From assembly GCA_947846985.1 (NCBI GenBank), contig CANTUZ010000006.1, positions 47,783,207-47,847,206 of the forward strand: DNA of 64,000 bases, written 5' to 3'. The stretch's first letter is position 1, and each line of letters starts with the position of its first letter. The position numbers and the translations under genes are program-made. This stretch comes from Fratercula arctica. Lineage: Eukaryota > Chordata > Aves > Charadriiformes > Alcidae. Positions 39,351 through 53,176 of the stretch are shown in pieces. The notes below the pieces were generated by a model. The model saw nothing but the letters and a program-made list of their open reading frames with translations. It was not told the DNA's origin and did not search any database.

Positions 39351-42300
39351 CTAATTATACTTCACACGCGTCTTTCTGGTAAGTGTGGGCAATTGTGATT
39401 TCTGTGCTTCATGGAGCTAATACGACTTCACTTCTTTTCAGTGCCGCATGGATCAACTTGCTAATATTTGTGAAACACAAAGGAATTAGAATGATGAATG
39501 TCCTATAAATAAATAAATGTATCTCCATTATTAGCCAGGAAAGCTCTGTTTTGTTTCAAGAAGTGATTACTGAAAACGCTTTACCATGTATTTTATCAGC
39601 AAACAAGATGACATTAAGTGGCAATATGTTAAAATTAGTTGCCTTCCATTCTTTCAACTTTACTGGAAAAAAGTAACGTTTTCTTTTCAGATTGTATTTC
39701 CCCAAGTATAAAACAGATGCATTTGGATAAATAGATTTGGAACATATTATTAAATTAAATGAAGAAAAGGGAACATAATGAAATAAAATCCAAGTATCTG
39801 AAAAAAAAAAAGAATTCTTTTCACAGGCCTGGAGTGGAAATCTAATGTTCCTTCTCTACTTTATCCTGGTATGAGGATGACAGGTATTCTATCATCTTCC
39901 AAAGTACCATCTGAGATGCCACTTCTGATCTGAACAAGAATGGGTTTCCATTCATGGAGAACCAATTCAAAATCCAGTTAAATGTATTAAATCTATTTCT
40001 ACATTGAGCACGTTGTTTGTGCTTCGTACATTTATTACTATTATTGCAATAAAATTAAATGGTGCCATCTGAGATCAGGTTCCTATTATACTTCTACATA
40101 TTCATTGTAAAAGATGTTTTTCAACAGAACAAGCAGAGGAAAGAAGTATTCTTTGGGGTAAAATGGGGTACAGAAATGAGGCACAGAGAGGCGTATAGGA
40201 GACCCATGATGGGTCAGCTTCTCGCTTCTAGGGTTCCTGCAGTTGCCTTCCCAAGTCCCATTTAAAAATGATACTAAGCCAGCTCAGCACCCTTGTACTT
40301 GCCTCAGGGGCTGTGGAGGAACATCCCCATTGGGGAAGTGAAGCCCTGGCTCAGCCCAAGCCCTGGAGCTTGCTGGAGCACACGAGTACGAGCACACCAG
40401 GGGACCGCGTGGCTGTCCCTGAGGCAGTCTGTCCCAAGTGCTTTAACAGCATGTCCCAGCTTAGTCATTCCAGCTCAGCTGGTCCTCACCTCCTTGTCAA
40501 TGCTTTCTGCCCAATGTTTTGAAAACGGAAGAAACGGAACCTGCTGGAAGGTGTCGTACTTGTATATAATGGGAAATCTATATCCCCACAGCCTGACTTC
40601 TGCCACTTGCATCTCTGGCCACTGAGTTTCTTCCCACCTTGGACCACTGGAGGAGGTATATTCATGCTCGTCAGGACCTGAGCTCCACTGATGTACATGA
40701 TAAAAAAAAAAATGTGCTAAAATAGGTTTAGAAAAGGGTTTTAAGTAAGGTCCTTATTAATTTGTCAAGAGACTAAATTGCTGAACACACTTAAATCAGA
40801 GCAACTTGTTAACCTTACTTTCTAAAGAAATTCTGCAAATGCATTTAAAAAATGCAGTGAAATATGAAGTCTCTGCTTCTAACCCAAATAAGAAACCCCT
40901 GTAACTGCAGGCCACGAAACAGAGCTGCTGGAGGAAGGCACACTGGAGTTATCTTCACAACTTGGAACACTGCAAAGGTTCAACAAGCGTTTCAGAACAG
41001 AGTAGAAAATGGCATAAACCTCACAGACATCAGTCCCATCGCAGTGCCAAGCCATCCTTAGGTGCCAAGGACTAAAGAATCCCATGAACAGAGGGAGACA
41101 AGCGAATAAGAAACACAAAACAAAATCAGCACAATTAAGCAAGTAACTAAGATACAAAATCTCAAAACAGAACAAATGTGCCATATTGCTAAAAAATGTT
41201 GTTTTGCAGATACATGAATAAATTTACTTTCAAGCCAGGCTTTTTTTTTTTTTTTTTTTCAGTAGCTTCAGCCCCATTACACCTCTTCCCCAGGTGCAAC
41301 TTAGAAACGGCCTCTAAATTTCCCTACTTCAGCTATGCAGTTGAGGTGAAACCAAGACGAACGCATCATTGCATCCTGTCCACGCTTTCTGATCTGCTGG
41401 CTCCAAAGTGCAGAGCAGGACAAAACAAACGTAGGGAAAAGCGCAGCATGGCTAAAGCAGCAAAAGGGGGAAAGAAATAAAATGGAAAAGCCTAGGAATT
41501 CGGGTAAGAGGGGAGAAGCAAGGAAGATCTCAGGAGGGAATAGAGAAATAAGGGAAGACAGTGGGAGTGGGAAACACGGTTGGATGATGAGCAGAACTAA
41601 TGAAACGGAGTTTCCTGGGTGTTTGTGGCTGGGCTCTCTGGTATCTAAGAGCGTGCAAGCACTGAGCAAAGATTTCCCCGTGGTTGGAGTATTCACAGTG
41701 TCTCTCCCTCGTGTGAATTTTCCTAGTGTCTGTTTAGGGGGTTGTTCATGAGGCAGTAATTTGGAGATAGGATCCAGGGACATCCACGTAAACAATAATT
41801 AAACTGTTTTCCTCAAAAAAAAAAAAAAAATTAATGCTGTAGTTAGAATGAAATGGGAATTGAGGAAAGATGCGAAATGGAAACAAAAGTGAAATAAAAA
41901 AGGAGAAGATCCTTCTCCGTCTAAATCTTCAAGGATGTTTTGTTTTTTAAACTTAAATGACTAATGGGAGAGGAAAAAACCTCTGGATGGAGAGCGACTG
42001 GAGAGCGGTTGAGACAAGTGCCTAAAAAGCTCCGTATTTCCAGATGAGCTCCCTGAATGGAGATGGCTGAGATGTGAAGAGGGTGATTTTAGGTGACAGA
42101 AAGAAACAAGGCATTTTGGGTAGGTGGGAGGTGATTGGAAGAAACCCATTGTGGTCTCTGGAAAGTGCTGAGGCTGGACTGTAAATTTGGGTGAGGTGAA
42201 GAAAATGAAAAGCTGCTCCCTCATGAGTCCCCACCCTATTAAACACGAAGGTCATAGAGGAGGAGATGTGGGTTTCCTCTGTGATGGCCCGGAGCCCTCC

Positions 42301-42559
42301 GTTCCCTCACAGGACTATCCCCACTGCGAGCACCAAAGCTACGGCCAGCTCAGGAAAAGCAAGATATTAATACCCTGTTATTCCTCAAAGGGAAACTCTC
42401 CAGGTGCGATAACCCAGACCCCACCTAGACCCCTTCCGAGCATGGCATAGAGACTGGCAGCTTTCTCACTTACCGGCTAGGCCTCTGTCTGCTGTTGGCA
42501 GCTGCGGTGCCAGGCGGAATGTTTTGAAGTTTGAAAGACAACATTCCAGGTGTCCTTGG

Positions 42560-42860
42560 AGACCCCACCACCTGGTGTCCCACACCTCCCCACGCCCTAA
42601 CTGCCTGCTGTCCCTGGCAAACCCTGCATCCTCACCACCCCGTGTCCCCCCATATCCCTGGTGTTCCCCACATCCTTACCACCCAATGTCTGCGTCTCCC
42701 CCACCCTGTGCCCCCAGCTCTGTCACCATCACCTGGTGTCCCCTACATCCCCGGCACTCCACGTATTGCCACCACCCACTGTCCCCCATGTCCCCATGTG
42801 CCCACCAACTGTCATCCCCAGCCACTACGCTGCCTGCCGCCATTCCTCCACCTGCATCAT
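42560..42860. repeat. C-rich degenerate tandem repeat (about 45-bp period)
   Basis: Related words ACCACCTGGTGTCCC, ACCACCCCGTGTCCC, ACCACCCAATGTCTG, ATCACCTGGTGTCCC and ACCACCCACTGTCCC begin near 42567, 42634, 42678, 42728 and 42771, i.e. mostly 43-50 bp apart with one longer step. CACATCC-type words recur between them. It looks like an old minisatellite. All three plus-strand frames read as Pro/Ser/His/Cys-rich ORFs, which is a composition effect. Confidence 0.75.
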
Positions 42861-43826
42861 GAGACCCCAGGCTTGGCCATGACTCGGTGGCTAAAAACAA
42901 AGGTGGCAAATCTGTGTTGTAAATGAGTCCTTCCAGGATAAGTAGGAAGTCCAACCCACCCAACTTGCATTTAGTTATGATGGGTGATGGCTCCGTACGG
43001 GGCAATAAATTTGAAGCTCATTATAAACTTGGTTGAGGTAACTACTCAGCTTCCTACTTGGCAATCAGGATCTGATCAATTTTTTAAAATATTTTAAGAA
43101 TGTGCATCTTAATAAAACAGAAGTGTAAAACAAAAAGAAAAAGAAGTAAGAATTGCAAAAGGTGAAGTAATCAGCAGGCTTATTATAGACACTGTCAGGC
43201 TGCTCAAGTCCCCTGATTTAAGTTAAAAAAAAGAAAAAAAAAAAAGTATTAGTGCAGATGGATTGCTCATAAGATGTATTCAAAGTTGCCAGTCCAAACA
43301 GCATAATTTTTAAGGCTAAGCATTCCCTATACAGCAATGTTTGAACCGAATGCTTTTTATGGATGCGATTAGTTCGTATAGTTGTGTGATTATGCACATG
43401 GGATCTGATTCACAGGATTGCTTCTTTCTTCCTTGACAAAAGATAGATGTAAGAAAAAGCCTAAAAAGGTTTGCGCTAGTTAAAAATATTCATGAAAAGT
43501 AAAACTTCAGGTTTAGAAAAGCCACATAAGGAGAAAAACTGGAGTTTCTAGATCTTTTGAAATTTCTACGGTGCAAAGAGTTGTAGTGTTTAAGGCTCAT
43601 AAAATAGATTAAGAGTCCGGTGACATACAAGAGTGGATTTTTTTCTCTGCTCTCTGTTTGGCTATATATCAATAGGTCTTCTAGGCAGAGGAAAAGTCTT
43701 GCTGACTACATCAAAGATTCCTTATTAGGTACAGGCCTTAAAAAATAAAAAGTAGGCCCACTTGAAAAATGTTTGTCTGGTATTTTTTAGAGGAGATTTT
43801 GTTTCTTCACTAAAAATATGCGCCGT

Positions 43827-43851
43827 CCCCCCCCCCCCCCCCCCCCCCCCC
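43827..43851. repeat. 25-base C homopolymer
   Basis: An uninterrupted run of 25 C in AT-rich surroundings. The complementary strand is a G run able to form a G-quadruplex. The poly-glycine ORFs over it are artefacts. Confidence 0.95.
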
Positions 43852-46800
43852 AAGTATCCTTTTGGGCTGAAAAATAAACACGAAAATAAAGTAGTTGTGT
43901 TTGATTAAAATGTGACTCATCTGAGAAGCAGGCTGTGTTGGTCTCTGTGATACATAGCCCAAGCAAGGAGTGCAAATTAAATATAAGGACGTGAAGCGTT
44001 GAGGCCACACCTTTCACGAGACATTGAAACAAAATTCTCAAATTAAAATGCTTTGATTTTCATGTCCAAAATGGCTTGTCTTAAATACTTCCATGAAAAG
44101 TTGCAGGTAGCCAAAGGCAGGCAGGGGAGGGCTTCGGAGAGTGTCCGGGACAAACAGCAAGGCATTGAATTCCAGCATGGGCAGCCCTCGGATGGGAGCA
44201 GTAACAGCCCTTGGAGACATGACTCGTCACATTGCTGTTACGTCCCTCTGACAGCAGGAGAGAAAATAAGGATTGCCATCACATACTCTTGCAGATTTTT
44301 TCCAGTCAAAAGCTGGGCTGCTACATTATTTTTTGAAAGTATGCTTTTTATAGTTCTCGGATGACTACATGGCTCACCCACCTTTGAAGAGACGCAACGC
44401 AACATTCATATGTTCAAAGGTAAATGTCCACATGACCGTTGTTCATTTTGGAAGGTTCTGGAAATAAATCGTAAAGGACCACAAGAGAAGTCATGGCTTT
44501 GGGAACTGGAGAAAAGATGTACTGGACAGGGAGGGTCACAGATGTTTCCTACTGATCTGTTTGTTCACTTTTCATTTATAACTTGCAATTTCCCATTGCT
44601 AACGGGGTTAACTTTTGCTAGGTGATTTGCATGCAGGGACTTGTTAGCTACAGATCATACGCTAGCGGCAGCTTTTGTTTGGACTAGGAGCTAGCTGAAA
44701 AACTGCTCTAAGAGGCCTAGTGTTAGGATATGTATTGGAGGTAAATCCCCTCTCTCGTCAAGATTAATGAACGTGAGCAGAGACTCATACTCAAGACACC
44801 ACGGAGTTACGCAGCTACTGTTAAACCCTTAGGGAGGCAGTTACCTCTCTGGTAGCTGTGCCCTTCGTAAAGCATAAGCTCTTGCATTATTGGTAGATTT
44901 GCATGTTCCCATATACAATAACTCTGAGTAAGTGGCATATTTAGAGCATCTATCATAGCATTAAGAAAAGGTTTCTGCCATGCTGTGGTGATGGAGAACA
45001 TCTTGTGACACTCTGGAATTGAATCCCACTATCCAGAACGTACCCTCTGGCTTTGGATACCCCCACGCTTACTTCCTGCTAAACACGTTAATTTTGGAGG
45101 CCTGTTTGTTTTAATGCCTTTAACTGCCTACGTCATTCCTGAGAAAGGATGAAGCTGTGATATGTAGGCACATTAGTCTAAAAATCAGGACAACGCAGGA
45201 CTGAGGTGAAAACGAGGAGTATTGCTAACACTCGGGCCAGTGGGGGGGAAGGAGGAGCCCAAGGGAAAAGATCAACTTCTGTCTCTGCAACCGTTTGAAA
45301 AATAATGATAAAAAAGACCAGCGGAAAGTTGGAGGAATTTAGTCCTTAATGCAGCCAGGCTCCTGCTCCTCCCCTCCCTGCTATTTTTAAACAAATTACT
45401 TTTAATATTACCTAGACGTTAATGTTTTAGATTGGGTACTATTCATGCTCCATAACTGCTTTTCATAAATGTTTTAATGGGTCCAGACCCAATTCCACTG
45501 AGGTCAATTAGAAGATTCCAAATAAATCCTTCCTTCCCCTCCTCGCATTAGTATGCAGCTTGTAAGAGGGCTGACATTGGTCTGTGCTTTTATCTTAAAA
45601 TAATCCAAAAGACGATTTTCCTATGGGAAGAACTATCACTATATAATTTGTGGGTGGTACTTAAAGGGATGTTACCCAGGTAAAAACACTTATCTTTAAT
45701 TTAGGGCCCAATTTTCAGACATGCTGAACACAATTCTACCTGAAGTTAAATATAGGCTTTTGTGGTCAATACCTCTGAAAACCAGAACCATAATTTTTAA
45801 CATATCTCATTTTGTCTCAGACTTGTATTGTCCAGAATTGGGCTTAAAATAGTTTGGAAGTGCATTTCAATGTGTTCTTTCTGCAAATATTGCAGCAAAA
45901 TAAAGTGGTATATTATGATAAAAATAGGTTCTGTTTTATTTATGTCTTAACTTCATGCCTGTGAGTATCCGACTTTAATGAAATTAATTTTTAAATGGAC
46001 TTCAAACTTGAAATAACTAAAAGCATCTTTCTTCACAACAAGAATATAGTAGGTCTTTGGTCTGATATGCCATAAAAAAATGGAGGATGAGCTGTAAAAT
46101 ACCTTGGGAAATATTGGGGGGTTTTTTTTGTTCATATTATGGATGGCTAACTGGATAAATACTACGGTGGTTTGGTGCAGAAACCTGAGCTCAAAATTCT
46201 GTTGTATGTCTGAACTTGCAGTAAGGTCTGGGCCAAATGGTTTACTGAACAAGGCCCTAAGCCTTTGTGCTTTACATGCCTAAGTCTCTGAACCCCAAAG
46301 GTCTAGCTTTAATCATAACTGCTTTGACAATACTCCTTTAATGCTCTTTAAATGCAATTTTATAAGTACTTTGTGGCATACTTTAAGTGCAGAGTTTCAC
46401 ATTTGTCTAGGGTGTTTTAAGAAATTGGAAATGATTTCTGGTATTTGAAACCAAGCTTGAAATTGTGCTGAAAACACAGTTCTCACAGAGACTTCTTGGC
46501 TGAATTAATTACAAGAGAATCAAGCTGTGGCATGTGGGACAAGAAACATCTGGTGATAACCTTGGCTGATCTTACTGTAGATTGCATTCATGAGTCTGAA
46601 TAGTTTTCTGGACATATTGATATAGCCCATTACGGTCGTTTTCAATTTATGTACTTGTGATGGCTTTGGCCATCTTGACAAAAAGATGCCACACTTAGGT
46701 CAAGGACTCTGGAACCGTTAGCTTTCAGTGAGAAATTACTTGTGGACTCATTATACGTTCATTGTCTAAGGCTCCTTGTAATAGGAAATCTGTTTTGTAC

Positions 46801-49800
46801 ATTAGCAATGTACATCATTAGCTTTGTATATTCCAACTGGAACTATTAGAAACACATCTTCCTCCAAGAAGAGAACCTGAAACAGTTCAACAAAAGAAAT
46901 AAGAAATCAAGCTGTGCTATTCTTTTCATTGTCTTCTAGTTATATTATTTGTGTATGCATACATGTACTGAGGAAATTTAATGGCTAAATAGCTTCAAGA
47001 TAATTCTAGCTTTTTAAAAGCAAATAGAAAATCATCACTCTGTGCAGCTGAAGCAACCATACAGCACTGGGGAAAAAGCCACGTATGCCCAATACGTAGC
47101 TCTATTGCCTCTTTTATTCTCAGCTGCCCTGTGCAGAAGGAAAATGTCACCCCTGCAATCTGGTAGCGTTGTCTGTCCACTCTGATGAGGAGTAAAGGAT
47201 GGGAATAGATGCAGGGCAAACAAAAGCCAAGCTGCTTTAGATGTTGATGTCTTCTGAGCGCCAAAATACTTCTGGTGTTTTAAATTTTAGAAACACATAG
47301 CTCTCAGACTCAGATTATCCGAAAATTGAAAACAAAGACAGAGTAATCATGCACATAAACATACTAAATCCCACTGAACTTTCTAATAAAATAAAAAATC
47401 CTGACGCTTGCTGGAAGAAATATTTTCAGTTGATACGGCCTCTTGGACAAAAAGGGAGAGCTTCATCATGCTGCTCTTTTTTTCTGCCACTGCACCCTTG
47501 CGTGCGCTTCTCCTGAAACATGAAACCACCCTGAACTGCTGCAGGTTCCAGCTGCAGCATCGATGGGCGCTTTACAAAGGAAAAATTCGGTGAAATGGGT
47601 CCATTTGGGACGTACCTCTCGTCTCTACAGCTCCCTCGTGCATGGCGGGTTTACAACAGAGTGAAGTTATCCCATGGGGGCAGGAGCCCAGCTTCGGCCT
47701 CCCCACGACGGCTCCCTCCCAGCGCTCTGCCGCACAAGTCAGCACAGAATTGACTCACAAGAGCTGTGGTTTTACAGCTTATCTGCTGCACTTCTCTTTC
47801 TTCCCTGGCACAAAACCCACCAGCTGGGGTCTGCAGAGGCACCAAGTTGGATGGAATTGGTTCTGAAGGACTATAACAAATATTACTACCTGTTTGCAAT
47901 AGGTGGCACTCATAGTTTGTGCTTTCTAGAGGCAATTGGAAGGGGAGTGATCTTGGCTTTGCATAGAAAAATCTATACAAATATTGTCTCTTCTGCCAAA
48001 GAGTTCTTTTTTTTTTTTTTTCCCCCCCAGATCTTCAAGTCTTCGGTACACCCAGATTTATGGCGCTCTGCTACTGTATTTATTGTAAATTGTAAGTATT
48101 TTGCTTAGTTGCAGGTAGCTACAGGGTTTTAACCATCTGTGGCAGTTGACCACTGAAGCACTGTTTAAATATGGAAACAAGTCTATAAAATCCTTTTGAC
48201 CTTCATGGTATCCACAAATCCAGCAAACCTGTTTTACATTAGATTTTAGAGATACCCAGGGCATATACATTTTAAATTATGCAGTCAGTCCAGGAGAAAA
48301 CTGGTTTTGCCTGCATATGAGATACATCTAGACACGTATTAAGTGTCTCCTGAACCTATAAAGAAATGTTTCTATTCTACTTCATGGGTGTGGGCCTGAT
48401 TCTCTTACTTTCACCGGTGTAATTTCATTGACTGCCACAGAACTACAGCTGCATCCCATCTATGAAAATGATAAACTCTTTTGTTGAGCACAGTGTGTGG
48501 CCTAGAGATACAAGGGAGACTACTTAAAAGTCTCATGCCCGTTGCCTTACATCTTGGTGCAAAACTGAAAGTTAACATTTTAATAAATGTGTATTGTAAA
48601 TAGTTTATGAAGAACATTTTTTTTTTTTTTCCCGTTTAAGCTGATGGTATTCAAGACTTCACGTGATTTCCTGGATTCAACATAAAATTCCCAAATATGG
48701 TGTTAATTTTTCCCCGGGGATTTTATGTATTTATCTATATGCAGCTTGTTGTCTTTAGCTGTATTTGAAAGCTATTTCACAGTACAACGAGGTCCTAATT
48801 TTTATAGCCAATCAAAGCTGTGCCTTCCATGTAATCAACTGTTTGCTTGTATAGCAGAACAAAGCAATGCCCTATGAAAAATTAAGTTGTATTTATTTTT
48901 TAATATAGTACTCAGAATATTAGGTATATGAATCACATAAACCAGAATCTAATTAAATCATCAGTTCCCACAGCAAGTTCTGCATGTTCTACAAATACAT
49001 CTGAAATTGTATTAATCATATCCCTGCTTATGAATTCCCCAAGCTAAAGCTTTTGATGTTGCCTGCTAAATTCGTAGCAGAAATTACAAAAATCCAAATA
49101 CTAACAGGGCAACTGAAACCACCCTATTGCTTTACCAACAGTATTTTTCAGGGATAAATTCTGACTCTCAAAGTCACACTCCTGTTTGACTACCAACAGG
49201 TATTTGCAAACATGGCAGGCTTTTCTGCTCTTACTGGGCTCATGTCTGGCACAAAAATGTGCAGCAACAGGGAACAAAGTAATCAAAAAACCCATCCAGA
49301 TTTTTACGAGTGTTGGTCAGACTGCAATTTTTTCCCCTAGGCCAGCAGGTTTCAGTGCTAAAAAAGTGGGTTTGGTAACTGAAGAGCTTGTTCTCCAGCC
49401 TCATTAATCACAGCTGGACGCGCAGCAGGTATCTCATGCAACACCTTGTCCAGGCTGCTGTCTAGCAAAGGAGATACAGACAGTCTCCTGACCTGCTGCT
49501 CTCAGCTAGTAGGCAGTGTGTCCACTTGGACATTCCTTATGGAGTCCACCCATCATCCAGGGGAACTTAATGCATTCAAACCAGGCTACCCATCTGGTAC
49601 CATCCCAGCACTGATTTTTAAGTCTAAACGGAGAGCAAAAACGTCTCCTGAAGGAACTGTTCTCTTGTGTTCCTCCTGATATACCTCACAGCTAAGTACA
49701 ACAGTTTTCTTCTCTGGTTGAGGGCTACCATTCAGGTTTGGAATTTGCTTCCCTTTGCAGAGTTGAGCCAATGTCAGGAGAGGACAGCTGCAAGAGAAAA

Positions 49801-52800
49801 GAAGAAATTGTTCATGTGTTTCAAATTCTTGAAGTCCTTCCCTTTGTATACAGATAAAATTTCTGTACAGAAAGTACTTTCCAGTCATAGATATAACCTG
49901 AACATAAAACCTGGTGAGTAAGAGCAGCAAATATCTCCCAGACAAACATGTAACTGCTGGTCATGTTTGTACAATAAAAAAATGCTGAGACTCAGTATTC
50001 CATGGACACACTTCAAAGATACTTCAATTGTAAAAATAGTTGCCTTACAAAATGCGGCTTGTCTTGCTGACCAAAAATTACACAAATGTTTGGAGTGTTC
50101 TTCCCTCTTTCCGTTTGCCTTAATAGGAAAAATTAAGCTGGTAGTTAAGGAACAATATTCCTTGATATGGCATTTGCCTGTATCAAGGAACTACATACCT
50201 GCACACACGGGTTACAAGCGGCTCACAAACACTGGGGGAGATAAAGCAATACAGGTAAGAACCTGAAGCCCAAGGTGATGAAGACTATGTTCAAGTTCTC
50301 CTGAATTTCTCATGTTTAGCCATAGACGACATAGAAACCAATGGCAGTTCTGCAAGTAATGGTAACTTGATTGCTCATGATCACTCATGAGCATTGAAAC
50401 ACCACTTCAAAGATCCTTGTCTTGCTGCAAAGATGGTTTGGGTTGTAATTCAAGGGTTCCCCCAAATAACGTTCTGTCTGCTGGCAAAACTTTGAGTATG
50501 AGTATTCTGCTGCTGTTAATTTGATTTGGCTGGTTTCTTAGAGGGTGTGAACTAAAGCTGAACTTACTATTACTCATCAGTGGCTAACACAAGCACTTTA
50601 CAACAAATAGACTAGCTCCATTTGAGTACATTTCAGGGATTTCCTTTGTGTATTCAGAAAGGACAGGCAAATGATTTCGAAATTAAATGTGTAGAATGAC
50701 CCAGTTTATTGCAGCTTAAATAACTGTGGAACACATCTTTGAGAAATCCCAGATCCATAGAAAAATACATTACCTGCAAGGGTGCAATAATGCTGAAGGG
50801 CTGGCTATTTTTCCTAAGCTAGGCTAATTCAAGAGAAGTGAAGTGAGTGCAGCTCACTTGCGTTCTCTCTGTAGTATAACGTAGCCTCATCTGCCTGTGG
50901 TCACAAAAAACATCTCTGACGGGGCATGAAAGTAAATCTGTAGCTTAGTCCCTCTGTAGCATCCTAACCACTGAAAAAAGAGAAGCCAGCAAAAAAATAG
51001 AGTAGAGAAAGCAAGTGGAGAAAAAAGGCACTTCCTCCCTAGTTAGCTCCTCACTTTATATTTTTATGTCTTTTATGTTTTGAAGTCCTTGCAAAAATTT
51101 TTCCTTGTAGCATAGTTATCTTCGACACAAAATAATCTGATACCCCACTTATCTGCAATTTTATCAGCCTTCGTGCACCACATTCAATTGTTAGAATGAT
51201 GACTTTATCAGTTGCCAATATTTGTTCATTCAGTATGCAACGGAAAGTAATCTTAGCTCACAGAGTTTTTAAAAATATTTTCCATAGAAGTTAATGCCTG
51301 AAATACATGAAATAAAGTTCAGTGTAATTAATATAGTAAAAGTCTCAGTCACCAAAAGGAAATTGCAGAATGTGGGTGTCATGCTGCTACCTGTTGCCTA
51401 GCAATGTTGCATACGTGTGGCACAAGATTGATAGATATCACCCACTCAGATCGCTGGATTCAGACCTTCACCGCCGAGTTGTCAGTTGGAAAAACTGCCA
51501 AGAATCAGAGAGAGAAATAACAGATGGGAAGAGAAGCATCGCAGAGTAACTTCATCTCAGTGTCCAGCACCGTACTAGCTGAAAGATCGCGGATGTTAAA
51601 TTTTATTGAGTCTATTGTTCCAAAGGTCTATGTAAATATACACATGTATATAAACATATACATAAAAGAAAACTTGCTTCCCAGCTAGGTATATCTGGGT
51701 CGTTCAAGTTGAGGTAATGATATCCTGAAATTAAAATGGCAATTCAGTTTCATAATTTTTAGTGACTCACACTGCATTACCTTTAAGTAGGTTGAACAGA
51801 AAATTCTCTGATATTATAGATAATTATAATGTTATTATAGCATTCCTGATAGCAAATGCTGAAGTTAAGATTAAGATGCAACACCGCGTTTGAAGCAACT
51901 CATACCTTCTCAAAATATGCTTTTTGCTAAAATTTTCCATGATCCACTTGGCTTCAAAGTCAGCTTTTTCTGAGAAATCTTTCTATGGAATTAGTTCTGC
52001 CATTTTTGAACTGAGTCGAGGAGCCTCCATATGTTCTATTTAAATTCTGGACTTGCATAATTCCAAAAAATGACTAAAGATAGAAGCCTCAGACCTGACA
52101 GCTTTTATAATTCTCATTAGAGGAAGAAAATAATCTTGATTTGAAGAAAATTAAGTGTTTAAAAGTAATGGCATCCAAAACAATTTCCGGCACGTGCACA
52201 AGGACAGTCTGAAGACGGTTTTTCAGGCCAAAATGGTTTTAACTAACTGTTATGTAAGAAGGCACGCTCTTAACTGTTTAAAGTCGTTACACTTGAGGAA
52301 AGCCTTATTTGTTTAGCCCCATCCATTTATAAGGATTCATTAAAATAATACAAAGCACCAGAAAAATCTAATTATAAAAAGACCAAACAATCAATCCAAT
52401 AGAGCATGAACTGAACAGCCATCTGTTGAACGGTCCCATTTGCAAAGAATTCAACATCCGTCTTAGTCGCGGAAAACAGAGGAATGAGCAACACAAAAGA
52501 CAAGGAAGGCAAGTTAAATAATAATGAGTGAGACAAGTAAAATAAATGGGAATTACAATTGATCCTAATGCCCGGGAAGGGTGTGGATTGCTTTTTTTGG
52601 GAACGCAACAGTGGATCATTGGATGCTGAAGAGAACGGGAGTAGCAGCCCAGACTAGCAAAATTCACTGGATAATATGGAGAGGGATGCGATGGCACACA
52701 GCACATAAGGCTACTGTCATCGGCAAGCTCCTCTGGAGCCCGTGGTGTCAGAGCTGGGCTAGCTCCAGCCATGAGCCTGGGCTCAAGTGCCTCCATGGTG

Positions 52801-53116
52801 AGACTCCACAAACATCCACTCTACGCCTCATTTTAAGGTGGAAACATTGCCCTAACAACCCACTCAGGAAAGGGCTTTTTGCGTTCACAAGGAATACGTT
52901 AATTGCATTCCAGTTTTGCTGACATTGGGTGTTGTTCGAGGCCCTTAAATAATATTTTCAGAAGTATCAAATGACTTAGAAACCACAAGCACCAGTGAGC
53001 ACGCTGCTGCCTCCCAGTCAGCTCCTGAAACACCCACACAGCGGCTGCTGCTCACCACAACCAACCCCCACACTCAGCTGGGGACCTGGGGCCTCTTACA
53101 TCCAGCCTAAGACCCA

Positions 53117-53151
53117 AGCAAGACAGGTGCATGAAAAGCACCTGTCTTGCT
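53117..53151. repeat. Perfect 14-bp inverted repeat, 7-nt loop
   Basis: AGCAAGACAGGTGC, loop ATGAAAA, then the exact reverse complement GCACCTGTCTTGCT. The arms pair without mismatch. Too short for a typical microRNA precursor; function unknown. Confidence 0.95.
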
Positions 53152-53176
53152 AATTAGAGCTAATTAGAGCTAATTA
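53149..53176. repeat. 10-bp tandem repeat GCTAATTAGA, 2.8 copies
   Basis: GCTAATTAGA GCTAATTAGA GCTAATTA is a perfect decamer repeat that begins within the right arm of the adjacent hairpin. Each unit contains TAATTA, the core recognised by many homeodomain proteins; no functional claim is possible from sequence alone. Confidence 0.9.

Larger units (their letters stand above)
25407..43000. other. Non-coding stretch 5' of SPATA16 exon 2 (intron 1 and/or upstream), first part
   Basis: No coding exon was recognised on either strand. It should contain the rest of SPATA16 intron 1 and perhaps its non-coding exon 1, which I cannot place. Contents seen: A/T runs including 31 A at 35865-35895 and 23 T at 39323-39345, a T/G low-complexity tract at 32884-32936, a C-rich degenerate tandem repeat at about 42560-42860, and an unassigned long open frame at 33053-33784. 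The other ORFs are under 170 codons and I recognise no homology in them. Confidence 0.6.

Noticed and set aside
41301..41795. 164-codon minus-strand ORF rich in Leu, Pro and Ser
   Set aside because: No recognisable domain, it opposes purine-rich plus-strand sequence that lowers stop frequency, and there is no supporting splice or promoter context.
43787..44041. Minus-strand ORFs with a poly-glycine stretch
   Set aside because: The glycines come from the 25-base C homopolymer, and the reading frame across it depends on an uncertain run length.
47651..48108. Overlapping ORFs on both strands (109 and 144 codons)
   Set aside because: No recognisable family, and the plus-strand one runs into a T-rich tract; consistent with a locally higher GC content and chance.
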